A stretch of DNA of 64,000 bases from Lacticaseibacillus kribbianus (GTDB lineage: Bacteria; Bacillota; Bacilli; Lactobacillales; Lactobacillaceae): NCBI RefSeq assembly GCF_020180945.1, contig NZ_JAIPUL010000001.1:1054001-1118000 (forward strand). The letters are read 5' to 3'. Numbering within the stretch: the stretch's first letter is position 1; the number at the start of each line of letters is the position of its first letter. The translations under genes and the position numbers were made by a program. This document shows, one piece after another, positions 50,708 through 58,313 of the stretch. The notes below the pieces were generated by a model. It ran no database searches, was not told the origin of the DNA, and saw nothing but the letters and a program-made list of their open reading frames with translations.

Positions 50708-51238
50708 TTATTGGTTATTTTGAACGGCCTGATCAGCTTTAGCGTGTGTCGCCTGAACATCACTCAATGCTTGGTTCATATCGGCATTGTTTTTGTTTTG
50801 CGCATCGGAAAGCTTTTGCTGTGCGTCTGCTAGCTGTTGTTGAAGATCGGAGACTTTCTTGTTGGCTGCATCAACCTCAGCTTGCTTAGCAGCAACTTTC
50901 TGGTTGCCTTCATCAATTTTCTGATTGATTTCGTTAATTTTTTCTTGAATCTCAGTCTGCTTGTCGGCATTAGCCTGAGTGAGTTGGTCCTGTAGGGCCT
51001 TAATCTGATCTTGGTAACCGCTAACGGAAGACTTGGCATTACCAAGGTCAGACGTCAACTGTGTAATCTGACTGTTCTTACTTTGGACACGACTGGCAAG
51101 TGTGTCAATGTCGGTGTTAATAGCTTCAACATCTACGTGCCCTGCCCAATAATCATCCGCAAAAGTTTTTACGCCAAATCCAGTTCCCAGTAGCGCAATC
51201 GCAACGGCGGAAATTACTAAGCTCTTTTTTAAATTCAT
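50708..51238 (-). CDS. Secreted or membrane-anchored coiled-coil protein
   Basis: 176 residues. N-terminal signal/anchor MNLKKSLVISAVAIALLGTG, then a continuous heptad-rich coiled coil (residues 45-165; SKNSQITQLTSDLGNAK, KVSDLQQQLADAQQKL). Cleavage after FGVKTFA is possible. ATG follows AGGAGG. It stands alone between the late RNA cluster and csbD; an extracellular role such as altered surface or superinfection exclusion is speculation. Confidence 0.75.
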   Translation of the reverse strand: MNLKKSLVISAVAIALLGTGFGVKTFADDYWAGHVDVEAINTDIDTLASRVQSKNSQITQLTSDLGNAKSSVSGYQDQIKALQDQLTQANADKQTEIQEKINEINQKIDEGNQKVAAKQAEVDAANKKVSDLQQQLADAQQKLSDAQNKNNADMNQALSDVQATHAKADQAVQNNQ

Positions 51239-51323
51239 GACGGGAGTTCCTCCTATGATTTGATTAGTAAACAGCAACGTGCAAAATATTAACACGTATG
51301 ACTAGGTTATGCAATGCTTTGAT

Positions 51324-51395
51324 GCAATCGGCTGGATTTGAACCAGCGACATACGTCGTTTAGGCGATGGCTCTACCATACTGAGCTACGATTGC
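51324..51395 (-). ncRNA. tRNA-like RNA with abnormal anticodon arm (element C)
   Basis: Acceptor GCAATCG/CGATTGC (7 bp), D-arm GCTC-AGTATGGTA-GAGC and T-arm GCTGG-TTCAAAT-CCAGC are perfect, but the anticodon segment (22 nt) offers at best CATCG-CCTAAA-CGACG with one mismatch and a 6-nt loop lacking the U33-N34-36-A37 pattern. Either a decayed phage tRNA or a tRNA mimic. CCA is not encoded. Confidence 0.7.
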
Positions 51396-51396
51396 T

Positions 51397-51461
51397 ATAC
51401 TGTCCGTCATCACGTCCTCAACGGTATGAGTGGCACGAAGGCCATATGCGTGATGCAGTAT
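51397..51461 (-). ncRNA. Structured RNA, three-way junction (element B)
   Basis: ATACTG/CAGTAT and ATCACG/CGTGAT form a stacked stem with a 6-nt bulge on the 3' side; the tip carries TGGC-CTTCGT-GCCA and CTCA-TACCGT-TGAG hairpins. Ends one base before the tRNA-like element C. Confidence 0.6.
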
Positions 51462-51494
51462 TTTTGAGTCGCTCGCTCGCCCAGTTTAGTATGG

Positions 51495-51565
51495 GGTCAT
51501 CGCAAGCTCTTCCCCGTGCCGGAATCGGACCGGCAGCCGTGCGTGGCTTCCATATCGGGGTGACC
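51495..51565 (-). ncRNA. Structured RNA, three-way junction with T-arm-like hairpin (element A)
   Basis: GGTCA/TGACC and CCCCG/CGGGG stack with a 12-nt bulge on the 3' side; tip hairpins are AGCC-ACGCAC-GGCT and GCCGG-TCCGATT-CCGGC. Same architecture as element B. The last hairpin followed by the 3' strand resembles a tRNA T-arm/acceptor, with no D-arm. Confidence 0.6.
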
Positions 51566-51604
51566 TGTCCATGGCTTTATCATCACCATAGACCGCCATA
51601 AACA

Positions 51605-51638
51605 AAGAAAGAAGGTGTGTCTTAGGTTCTCACCTTTG
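51605..51638 (-). terminator. Hairpin with U-rich tail upstream of the RNA cluster
   Basis: AAGGTG / CACCTT stem followed by CTTTCTTTGTTT on the minus strand. It lies after the late-type promoter and before element A, so it could act as terminator for arpU, or as a conditional attenuator for the RNA transcript. Confidence 0.5.
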
Positions 51639-51651
51639 GCACAATACAATA

Positions 51652-51680
51652 ATAACATGCAATTTCATGGTAGATGTCCA
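51652..51680 (-). promoter_or_regulatory. Late-type promoter downstream of arpU
   Basis: TGGACA (51680-51675), 17-bp spacer, TGTTAT (51657-51652). The -35 lies in the last, degenerate member of the 11-bp repeat array. Confidence 0.55.
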
Positions 51681-51727
51681 GTCTTTGTCTACTCTTTGTT
51701 TACCTTTTGTCCACTGTTTGTCTACTT
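51673..51727. repeat. 11-bp tandem repeat array (activator sites?)
   Basis: Plus strand: TTTGTCTACTC, TTTGTTTACCT, TTTGTCCACTG, TTTGTCTACTT at exact 11-bp period (51684-51727) plus a degenerate fifth (51673-51683). Overlaps the arpU 3' end. One helical turn per unit and position before the -35 suggest a bound activator, probably ArpU. Confidence 0.7.
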
Positions 51728-52155
51728 TTATTAACCAGCAATCCATGACTACCAACAGGCCATATACTGGCAAAAGCGTACAATGCCTCTTTGAGCGCGA
51801 TATAGTATCCGGCTTTACTATATCCAGAATCCGCAATCAAGAGTTCTACGGCAATGGGTCGCTTAATGTAATAGTCTCTCAGTATGTTTCGCCGAGCATC
51901 ATCTTCGATGCACTCGATTGTCTTTTCGCATACTTCTACGTACGTTTCATCATCCAAACGGTTGGTGATCTTTATCTCCATAACGTTGCCGATTGATGAT
52001 GATCTTGGCATACCGTCAAGTGATGGCGACTGGATAGAAGCCTTGACCCGTGACCTTTGTTTTCGTCTACGATAGTCTTCTAGCACATTGTCAGCTTCTG
52101 CTACAGACGCTTCATAATCCCACGGGCTCACAGCACTAGCTGTTGTCTTTCTCAC
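51700..52155 (-). CDS. ArpU-family late transcription regulator
   Basis: 151 residues from GTG 52155 (AAAGGAG upstream). Features: VSPWDYEASVAEADNVLEDYRRRKQRS at the N-terminus and a C-terminal sigma-like region (LRDYYIKRPIAVELLIADSGYSKAGYYIALKEALYAFA). ArpU/RinA-type proteins switch on the terminase-tail operon. Located at the end of the early operon, just before the late control region. Confidence 0.88.
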   Translation of the reverse strand: MRKTTASAVSPWDYEASVAEADNVLEDYRRRKQRSRVKASIQSPSLDGMPRSSSIGNVMEIKITNRLDDETYVEVCEKTIECIEDDARRNILRDYYIKRPIAVELLIADSGYSKAGYYIALKEALYAFASIWPVGSHGLLVNKSRQTVDKR

Positions 52156-52226
52156 TTGCGCACCGCTCCTTTCCCAATTAGCCCAGAACCACACGCCCAC
52201 CAAGGCTATGAACAGCATGACGGCAA

Positions 52227-52340
52227 TCAGCGATCATGCCACCAGTTGTAAATTAACCAGATAGCAAACGCGGTGAGGCCGATAATTGTAGTGATGGCCT
52301 CCCACCAGAGCTTGATTCCAAGATAATCATGCAGGCTCAT
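52227..52340 (-). CDS. 37-residue single-helix membrane peptide
   Basis: MSLHDYLGIKLWWEAI followed by a hydrophobic helix TIIGLTAFAIWLIYNWW. ATG follows GGGGGAGAACG. No family recognised. Confidence 0.6.
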   Translation of the reverse strand: MSLHDYLGIKLWWEAITTIIGLTAFAIWLIYNWWHDR

Positions 52341-52352
52341 TTCGTTCTCCCC

Positions 52353-52652
52353 CTATATGAAAAAGTGCAACACGAACATCATTAGCCAAACGTACAGTGT
52401 CGTGAGCATGGCGATTATTAGGTCTTCCCAAGTCATTCGACTGTCGTCAGAGAAGTCTTTTCTCTTCGTGATTAGGTAGTTGAAGAATACTAGAAGACCC
52501 CATGTACTTATTAACTTCAGCTTTGGTACTCCGAAAGCGCTGGCCACAAACGTGTTCCAGCCATACATCGAGACCACCGCATCAAGAAGCCCCAGAGGCA
52601 CAGTGACAAACAGCGCGCCCAGAATGTGAATTTCATGCCGTTTCTCTATCAT
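52353..52652 (-). CDS. Small phage membrane protein
   Basis: 99 residues with three hydrophobic segments (IHILGALFVTVPLGLLDAVV, LISTWGLLVFFNYLI, LIIAMLTTLYVWLMMFVLHFF). ATG 52652 overlaps the upstream stop (ATGA). Function unknown. Confidence 0.65.
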   Translation of the reverse strand: MIEKRHEIHILGALFVTVPLGLLDAVVSMYGWNTFVASAFGVPKLKLISTWGLLVFFNYLITKRKDFSDDSRMTWEDLIIAMLTTLYVWLMMFVLHFFI

Positions 52653-53044
52653 TTTCCCGTCCTCAGTCTCCGCCCACACATCGGACAGTATTTTATTGAT
52701 ATTGTTTCATCGACTTCCGCATTTTCGTACCCCACTGCCATAATGGTGTGAATAGCCCCACCCGGTGTCGGCTTTGGCGGTATGCCGTCCCAACCGTCAC
52801 CACCAGTCATACCAATGCGCAGAAAGTTGTCAGACTCACCGCCCCAACCAAACTCATCGTCTGTCGGAATTACCTTATGCGGTTCGTGGCAGTACGGGCA
52901 GCCTGGATCACTGTCTGTTGCGAGGGTATAACGATCAATGTATTGCCGCGGCGTGTCATTGCAAAACCGTCCACCGCTCGCAGCGGAGTCCGCATACGCG
53001 TCGACCAGGTCATAAAACACTTCCCGCTTCGTCTCATTGCTCAT
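52649..53044 (-). CDS. Zinc-ribbon phage protein
   Basis: 131 residues with two Cys pairs, CPYCHEPH (residues 49-56) and CPMCGRR at the C-terminus, forming a treble-clef type zinc ribbon. Early-operon protein of unknown role, found next to DUF1642 genes. Confidence 0.7.
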   Translation of the reverse strand: MSNETKREVFYDLVDAYADSAASGGRFCNDTPRQYIDRYTLATDSDPGCPYCHEPHKVIPTDDEFGWGGESDNFLRIGMTGGDGWDGIPPKPTPGGAIHTIMAVGYENAEVDETISIKYCPMCGRRLRTGK

Positions 53045-53582
53045 TGTCAGTCACCTCCACACGTTCGCAGTCGGTCAGTTCATAGTGCTCAATCTCGGCA
53101 GCGGTGAACCGTGTAGGTGGTTCTTTTTCCATATCCCAGACCGGAATCACCTCGCCGCTATCACATTTTTGGTAGTAGTAATGGCGGTTTGCGTGGGGTA
53201 CTCGGACGAAGTAGCGCTTCGGCTTCTCGACCTCCCAACCGTTGACGTAGGCGCGCATGAGGCGGTCTTCGGCCATACCGTCATCGTCATACTGGTCATG
53301 AGAGTTGACGAACCCGACAAGTAGCTCCGCTGGGTCATCATCACACTTTGCCTGCTCCAGCATCTCCGCTTCCTCTTCGCTCACCACGACCTTCTCCGGC
53401 GCTTCGACTAGCTCGACGACGTGGCCACCTTCCCGTTTGGCGATGGTCTTGGCAAGTTCCTCGTCTTCTTGATATGATCCGAACACAGCGCGAATGGCGT
53501 CATCGTCTCCATCACCATCTAGCCAGATACCTCTCACCGATAGAAACTCTTGATTATCATTTTCAATCGCCCAAATGCTCAT
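53034..53582 (-). CDS. DUF1642 phage protein
   Basis: 182 residues, acidic; C-terminal PKRYFVRVPHANRHYYYQKCDSGEVIPV is a hallmark of DUF1642. Function unknown. Overlaps both neighbours. Confidence 0.8.
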   Translation of the reverse strand: MSIWAIENDNQEFLSVRGIWLDGDGDDDAIRAVFGSYQEDEELAKTIAKREGGHVVELVEAPEKVVVSEEEAEMLEQAKCDDDPAELLVGFVNSHDQYDDDGMAEDRLMRAYVNGWEVEKPKRYFVRVPHANRHYYYQKCDSGEVIPVWDMEKEPPTRFTAAEIEHYELTDCERVEVTDNEQ

Positions 53583-53908
53583 CGCTCGTCCTCCTCAACC
53601 TTGACCAGCTTCGCGTGATAATCGTCGCCATCGTCCAGCTCGTAGATCACCTTGCCCCAGTCGTCGCTCATCGCGTAGGCCACGCGCTCGGCTTCACTTG
53701 TGCCGCGAATCGCCTGGTTCAGCGGATAGTGGCGTAGCTTAATCACATCGCCGTCAGCATAGTGTGACTTCGTGTTCCACTTGGCAGCGCCTTGTGCCGC
53801 AGCCTCCAGCGCCGCTTCCTTGCTGTCGAACACGCCGATAACGTACTCGGTGTAGTCTGAATACTCTCCTGACGTGTGAACCGGAATATAGATCATCTTC
53901 CCTGTCAT
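53579..53908 (-). CDS. 109-residue phage protein, unknown
   Basis: Acidic soluble protein, YIPVHTSGEYSDYTEYVIGVFDSKEAALEAA (residues 7-37) resembling short DUF7336-like phage proteins with an alpha/beta fold. ATG 53908 follows AGGAGGGG. Confidence 0.65.
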   Translation of the reverse strand: MTGKMIYIPVHTSGEYSDYTEYVIGVFDSKEAALEAAAQGAAKWNTKSHYADGDVIKLRHYPLNQAIRGTSEAERVAYAMSDDWGKVIYELDDGDDYHAKLVKVEEDER

Positions 53909-53921
53909 ATCGCGTCCCCTC

Positions 53922-54410
53922 CTAGAACGGCAGGTCATCATCGCTGATGGCCGCTGATGTGCCTGCGAACGGGTTGGCCGCTGCCGTGGCAGTCGCCGTC
54001 CACCCGACCGATTGTGCTGGCACCGTGGTGGCCGCCACCGGTTGAGCTGACGGTGCCGCTGCCGGCTGCGCTGCGGGCGCCGCCTGCTTCTGCCGGCTCT
54101 CCAGGAGCGCAAAGTTGTCGACCACCACCTCTGTCACGAAGACGCGCTGGCCCTGGTTGTTGTCGTAGGTGCGAGTCTGAATGTGACCCTCGATTCCGAT
54201 AAGCGAACCCTTCTTCGTGAAGTTGCTCAAGTTCTCCGCGCTCTTGCGCCAGATGACGCAGTTGATGAAGTCGGCCTCACGCTCGCCGCTTTCGCTCTTG
54301 AACTTACGGTCAACCGCCAGCGTGAACGAACCGACGGCGGTGCCGCTTTGCGTGTAGCGTAATTCGATGTCGCGGGTCAGACGACCCGTCAGTGAGACGT
54401 TGTTAATCAT
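53922..54410 (-). CDS. ssb: Single-stranded DNA-binding protein
   Basis: 162 residues. OB-fold N-terminus ([31 protein letters not shown]), Ala/Pro/Gln linker, acidic tail ending DDDLPF that docks replication and recombination partners. Protects phage ssDNA. Confidence 0.95.
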   Translation of the reverse strand: MINNVSLTGRLTRDIELRYTQSGTAVGSFTLAVDRKFKSESGEREADFINCVIWRKSAENLSNFTKKGSLIGIEGHIQTRTYDNNQGQRVFVTEVVVDNFALLESRQKQAAPAAQPAAAPSAQPVAATTVPAQSVGWTATATAAANPFAGTSAAISDDDLPF

Positions 54411-55198
54411 GCTTGTTCCTCCTTCTTGTCGTGACGCTGCCCCTTCTTACATTCGTGCCACCCGTGCGCACCCTGCCTGTACATCCCATATTCGATATGT
54501 GAACCATCTTTACCGTTGCTACGATCACGCCAAGTACTTTTAGGCTTGTATCCGTTTCGGATTGCCTCTTCGGTGTTGCGATAGTATTTGAAAGAACCAT
54601 CTGGCAGCACACGCTTTGCAGAAAACACCTCAAGCTCTTTGAGCCCATTTTCTGTCTCAATCTTGACCAGTGTGTTGCTGCTGCAATTCATCTGCTGAGC
54701 AACTTCGGTTCGTGACAGCCCCTCCGCGTACAGTTTCTCGACCGTCGGTGCCATCGCGTCACGCCGCTTGCGGTAACCAAGCCTGCGCGATTCGGTTGTC
54801 GTTCCGGTTCGCAGATCCTTGCGCCTTTTCGAGTTGTCTGCCAGCTTGTGGCCTTCACGAGCCGCGATTTCCGCCGCATCAATGGCCGTCATGACAGACA
54901 GCGACCTGCCAATACCGCAGAATGCGCGTTCCTTAACGTCTCTCGGCCTGACTCCGACGCTTTTCATACTGACGACGACACGGCCACAAGTGTCAATCTT
55001 GGTATTACGGTCAATCTCGCCTGGGTCAATCTCGACCATGAAACTGCACTCGTAGACATGGATAATCCGCCCGCTAAAGTTCTTCAAGGTGTGCCCCTCG
55101 TGCCACCCGTCCCCGTTTCCTTTCCACGTCGGGACCGTGATGTGATTACCGACGTAAATATCATCGGCGGTAATGCTGCTTTTCGTTGTCGTGCTCAC
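54407..55198 (-). CDS. Phage DNA-binding protein, unknown role
   Basis: 263 residues from GTG 55198 (GGAGGAACGACAAC upstream). An HTH lies near residues 165-190 ([25 protein letters not shown]); the N-terminal part resembles homing-type proteins with a short beta domain ([15 protein letters not shown]). Repeated HTH-like spacing suggests DNA binding. No nuclease motif seen. Confidence 0.6.
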   Translation of the reverse strand: MSTTTKSSITADDIYVGNHITVPTWKGNGDGWHEGHTLKNFSGRIIHVYECSFMVEIDPGEIDRNTKIDTCGRVVVSMKSVGVRPRDVKERAFCGIGRSLSVMTAIDAAEIAAREGHKLADNSKRRKDLRTGTTTESRRLGYRKRRDAMAPTVEKLYAEGLSRTEVAQQMNCSSNTLVKIETENGLKELEVFSAKRVLPDGSFKYYRNTEEAIRNGYKPKSTWRDRSNGKDGSHIEYGMYRQGAHGWHECKKGQRHDKKEEQA

Positions 55199-55466
55199 GT
55201 TGTCGTTCCTCCATGCTTTCTTGGTATAGCTTGTCGCCAAGTTCGGTGACTTGCAGGGTACGCTGTTTCCAGCGATCCCAATCAATCAGTTTTGCTCGCT
55301 GCATCCTGGCCATGTTGTTGTGTACGGTTCCTACCGACAACCCGACGCCAGCGCAAATTTCACGGACCGTTGGGACATACCCGCGTTCGTCCAATGACTG
55401 CTCAATCACAGTGAGCAGGTCAAGCTCGCGCTCACGCCATTCTTTAGGCGTCATCATTCTTGGCAT
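55161..55466 (-). CDS. LexA-N-like winged-helix phage regulator
   Basis: 101 residues. REICAGVGLSVGTVHNNMARMQRAKLI is a LexA-type DNA-binding wing; no peptidase domain. ATG 55466 lies behind GGAGG within the rusA end. Likely an early-operon regulator. Confidence 0.7.
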   Translation of the reverse strand: MPRMMTPKEWRERELDLLTVIEQSLDERGYVPTVREICAGVGLSVGTVHNNMARMQRAKLIDWDRWKQRTLQVTELGDKLYQESMEERQREHDNEKQHYRR

Positions 55467-55890
55467 AATTCTCATCCTCCACGGTAATCTCGGCCCTAGG
55501 GCCACCGCCGTCGTCGTAGTACTTGGCGACGGTGATGGTCACGATTTGGTTGTCGTCCTCCCACACGATGCCGGTCAGCGCATCGCTAACGGCCTTGTAG
55601 TAGTTGTCCGCGTCAGGTTTCACGATTGGGCGGACGGTACCAGCATGTTTCGCCATTTTGAGCCGCTTTGAGCCGCTTTGCTGAATCGACCGGTAAATGG
55701 TCACGTTGACGGCTAACGGCCCGCTTAGCGGTTCTCCGTGCCACTGGCGCTGTGCCTGCTGCGACACCAGCGCTTTGTACTGGCGAGACTTCGCAGGATC
55801 GACCCCACGAACGCCACGCGGCGTCCGGTAGACACGCGGGCGTCCTTGCGCCACCGGCTCTCCAGGAACAACGATTCTGTATCTAGTCAC
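55444..55890 (-). CDS. rusA: RusA-type Holliday-junction resolvase
   Basis: 148 residues from GTG 55890 behind GGAGGAAAGC. Motifs GEPVAQGRPRVYRT and KPDADNYYKAVSDALTGIVWEDDNQI contain the Asp cluster that binds metal. Resolves recombination and replication intermediates before packaging. Confidence 0.92.
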   Translation of the reverse strand: MTRYRIVVPGEPVAQGRPRVYRTPRGVRGVDPAKSRQYKALVSQQAQRQWHGEPLSGPLAVNVTIYRSIQQSGSKRLKMAKHAGTVRPIVKPDADNYYKAVSDALTGIVWEDDNQIVTITVAKYYDDGGGPRAEITVEDENYAKNDDA

Positions 55891-56836
55891 TCTTGCTTTC
55901 CTCCAGTTTCTTGAGCGCCGCCAGACGTGCCTGAATCTCTTCCTGCTGGTCGTCAGTGACTGATACCTCCGGTGCCTTGTAGTCAGGCTTAGCCCAGTCA
56001 GGCGTCGTCTCCTGGCGTGCTTGCTTGCCATACCGTTGCGGACGCGGGGCGTTGGCTTTGGCAGTCTTCTCGTGCTGTTTTGCCTCGGCCTCCGCCTGTT
56101 CGACAGTCTTGATGTCCTGCTCACGGTACTGCGTCAACACACGATCGAGATATTTGTCGGCAGCCCTAGCCTGCACTGCGCGGCGGGCGGCGTAATCAAT
56201 CACCCATGTCACCAACTCGTCGCCGAACTCCGAAACCCAATCGGCAAGGTCTTGCTGGGCAACCGCGTTGGGGAATCCCCAGACTTCCTGCCAGCGACTA
56301 AACGCCGATTTCTCTTGCACGCGTCCGCCGGACAGACTGTCTTTGGTTTTATTTTCTTTAGTTTTATTTAGTTTAGTTTTATTGCCATCGGTTTCGGTTG
56401 GCATTGCCATAGCTTTGCTATCCGTTTCGGTTGGCATTGCCATAGCTTTGCTATCCGTTTTGGTTGGCATTGCCATAGCTTTGCTATCCCACCTCTTTGC
56501 AGCACCTTTTTTGCCAGCTTCGGAGCGCTTCGTTCGTTTTCCGTCCATGTGCGCCATGCGGTTGTTTAGGCTCTCGGAGTAGAAACACTCACCGTCATCG
56601 GTGAAGGAAAATAACCCGAAAGACTCAACCACATTTCTTACTTTCTCAGCGTCGGCATGTAGATCAAACCCGATTGCGTTGTAGTCCTTTTTAGCCGTAT
56701 AACTTGGCTCATCTCGAAGCCGCTCAATGATGCAGAAGTAAATCCCGTAGCCCTCCATGCCGTACTTCATTCGGAGGTTGATAATCTTGTCGTCGTTTCT
56801 GGCGTTGCTGTCATGTGAGAAGTACGAGCTTGCCAT
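55883..56836 (-). CDS. Replisome organizer / replication initiator with internal origin
   Basis: 317 residues. N-terminal Phage_rep_org_N domain (SYFSHDSNARNDDKIINLRMKYGMEGYG), then three copies of SKAMAMPT(K/E)TD encoded by 33-bp DNA repeats, a Lys/Asn/Thr linker, and a DnaD-like C-terminal part (FSRWQEVWGFPNAVAQQDLADW). Binds the phage origin, here inside its own gene, and loads host helicase. Confidence 0.88.
   Translation of the reverse strand: MASSYFSHDSNARNDDKIINLRMKYGMEGYGIYFCIIERLRDEPSYTAKKDYNAIGFDLHADAEKVRNVVESFGLFSFTDDGECFYSESLNNRMAHMDGKRTKRSEAGKKGAAKRWDSKAMAMPTKTDSKAMAMPTETDSKAMAMPTETDGNKTKLNKTKENKTKDSLSGGRVQEKSAFSRWQEVWGFPNAVAQQDLADWVSEFGDELVTWVIDYAARRAVQARAADKYLDRVLTQYREQDIKTVEQAEAEAKQHEKTAKANAPRPQRYGKQARQETTPDWAKPDYKAPEVSVTDDQQEEIQARLAALKKLEESKSD
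56347..56490. other. Probable phage replication origin (iterons + AT-rich tract)
   Basis: 33-bp direct repeats at 56406-56438, 56439-56471 and a partial copy 56472-56490 (plus a partial one before 56406), each holding ATAGC-TTT-GCTAT. Next to them, 56347-56385 is nearly all A/T. Iterons plus unwinding element inside a replisome-organizer gene is the usual origin layout in related phages. Confidence 0.7.
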
Positions 56837-57543
56837 TACCCCGCCCCCAATCCATCGAACCGGTCGAAGTCAGCGCATGTGTTTAGCCTAAGACTGATAA
56901 GCGTTGGCTCATCGAGCTTGACGGGCTTGATATGGTAGTGGTCGATGAACGCGTCAATCCCTAGATCGTGCCGGATGGTGTGGTGAACCCGGCACAGCGG
57001 GAAGAACTTGTATCTGCGATTGTCAATTTCGTTCCGGTTGCGCCCGTTCCCAATAGGTGGCTCATGGTCAATGTCTGCGTGCTTGCCGCAGATAACGCAC
57101 ATGCGATGTTTCAAGCATTGCATCATCAGCGGATAGTCGCTTGGAATTGAGTCCAGGTGCTTTGTCTGCCATGGAATGTCGTTGGCAAAACCAAAGTCAA
57201 TCACGTAGGACAAGAACTCGCTTGCCTTGCTCATGCTGCAATCGGAAAGCGAGAAGTAGTCGCTCCCAGTTTCCGCCATGTAGTAGGCCTTGACCCACGC
57301 TTCCATCTCAAGCGGGTTGTACCCGGTGAAGTCTGCGTAGTCGTTGAGCAGCGCCCACACTTTCCGCCGCTGCTCCGGGCTGATGCTCCGGCCGTCCTCA
57401 ACGTCAATCGACACAGACGGCCGCCTTCCTGCCGCAAGCTTGGCAACCCGAAGCGTATCGACGTCCCGGCCACCGGTTAGGCTTACTGTGATGGTCGCAC
57501 CGCTGATTGCGGTAATCTCGCCGTCAAACCGCACATTGCTCAC
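56836..57543 (-). CDS. HNHc recombination nuclease (NinB/Orf-like)
   Basis: 235 residues. N-terminal region resembles lambda Orf/NinB (SPEQRRKVWALLNDYADFTGYNP); C-terminal HNH: MCVICGKHADIDHEPPIGNGRNRNEIDNR and LCRVHHTIRHDLG. Thought to assist phage recombination. Overlaps the annealing-protein stop by 4 bp. Confidence 0.88.
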   Translation of the reverse strand: MSNVRFDGEITAISGATITVSLTGGRDVDTLRVAKLAAGRRPSVSIDVEDGRSISPEQRRKVWALLNDYADFTGYNPLEMEAWVKAYYMAETGSDYFSLSDCSMSKASEFLSYVIDFGFANDIPWQTKHLDSIPSDYPLMMQCLKHRMCVICGKHADIDHEPPIGNGRNRNEIDNRRYKFFPLCRVHHTIRHDLGIDAFIDHYHIKPVKLDEPTLISLRLNTCADFDRFDGLGAG

Positions 57544-58313
57544 CCCTCTTGCTTACTTGCCAGCTTAGCCTTTGACTGATTGATAGCCCGCAAGAGAAGA
57601 CCGTATTGATCAGCCGTAAGTTTATCCACCGGAACAACTTCTTCTGACTGAATCCCAACAATCTGTGCGCGGCGCTCAAGCCCGAGAAGTACCTGCTCGC
57701 ATGTGAACCCTTCCGTTCCACTCGCAATCTCGCATACCATCGTCCACGCGGCGTTTGCCTGGGTCTCGTCAACAACGTTGCGCGCGTTCGCTGCGGCATT
57801 TGCCGTGGCGCTCTCGTCAGCTTCTTGGCTCGGGAAGTCTTCACCGGCGTAGATGTACAAGCCGATGCCGTGAAGCGCCAGGGCTTTGACGAACGCGCGC
57901 TGACGCGTCTTGTTAATCTGCATCATGTCCGGGCGAAGCACCGCAGCATTCTTGAAGTCCATCACGGGCAGTGATTCGGTTTCACTGATTCCGTTGATGG
58001 TAACCGTGCATTCGACCAGCGCTCCTTGAGGGGTAATCAGATATGGTACCTTGCGTCCGGTAAGCTCTCCATTAGGCCCAACCTCGTCGAACATCGTGTA
58101 CTCGCGTGTCGCAGCCGGATCAGCCTTTTTCATCTCCGACCAGCCCCACACCCACGACAGGTAGGAAAGCTTGGCGCTTTTGGTCTCGACCTTCTGGATG
58201 TGGTCAGAAACGTTGAGGTGGCTCAGCATCTCGAACTGGCTTGGCTTCGTGCGTTCCTCTGCCGACCTAAGGACCTTCTTAGCAACATCAAGTTTTTCGG
58301 TTTTGTCAGTCAT
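57540..58313 (-). CDS. DUF1071 single-strand annealing protein (Rad52-like)
   Basis: 257 residues. KVETKSAKLSYLSWVWGWSEMKK at residues 41-63 and NKTRQRAFVKALALHGIGLYIYAGED are diagnostic of DUF1071/Sak-type annealing proteins. Works with SSB and RusA in phage homologous recombination. Overlaps Gp157 by one base. Confidence 0.87.
   Translation of the reverse strand: MTDKTEKLDVAKKVLRSAEERTKPSQFEMLSHLNVSDHIQKVETKSAKLSYLSWVWGWSEMKKADPAATREYTMFDEVGPNGELTGRKVPYLITPQGALVECTVTINGISETESLPVMDFKNAAVLRPDMMQINKTRQRAFVKALALHGIGLYIYAGEDFPSQEADESATANAAANARNVVDETQANAAWTMVCEIASGTEGFTCEQVLLGLERRAQIVGIQSEEVVPVDKLTADQYGLLLRAINQSKAKLASKQEG

Noticed and set aside
51495-51565. Standard tRNA at element A
   Set aside because: No D-arm fits, the T-loop is TCCGATT and the 7-bp acceptor cannot be completed.
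51338-51601. Plus-strand 87-residue ORF
   Set aside because: It is the complement of the structured RNA cluster and has no start signals.
54670-55055. Plus-strand ORFs opposite the 54.4-55.2 kb gene
   Set aside because: No ribosome binding sites, antisense to a coupled early operon.
56406-56490. 33-bp repeats as a CRISPR array
   Set aside because: The repeats are contiguous without spacers, lie in a reading frame, and no cas gene is nearby.
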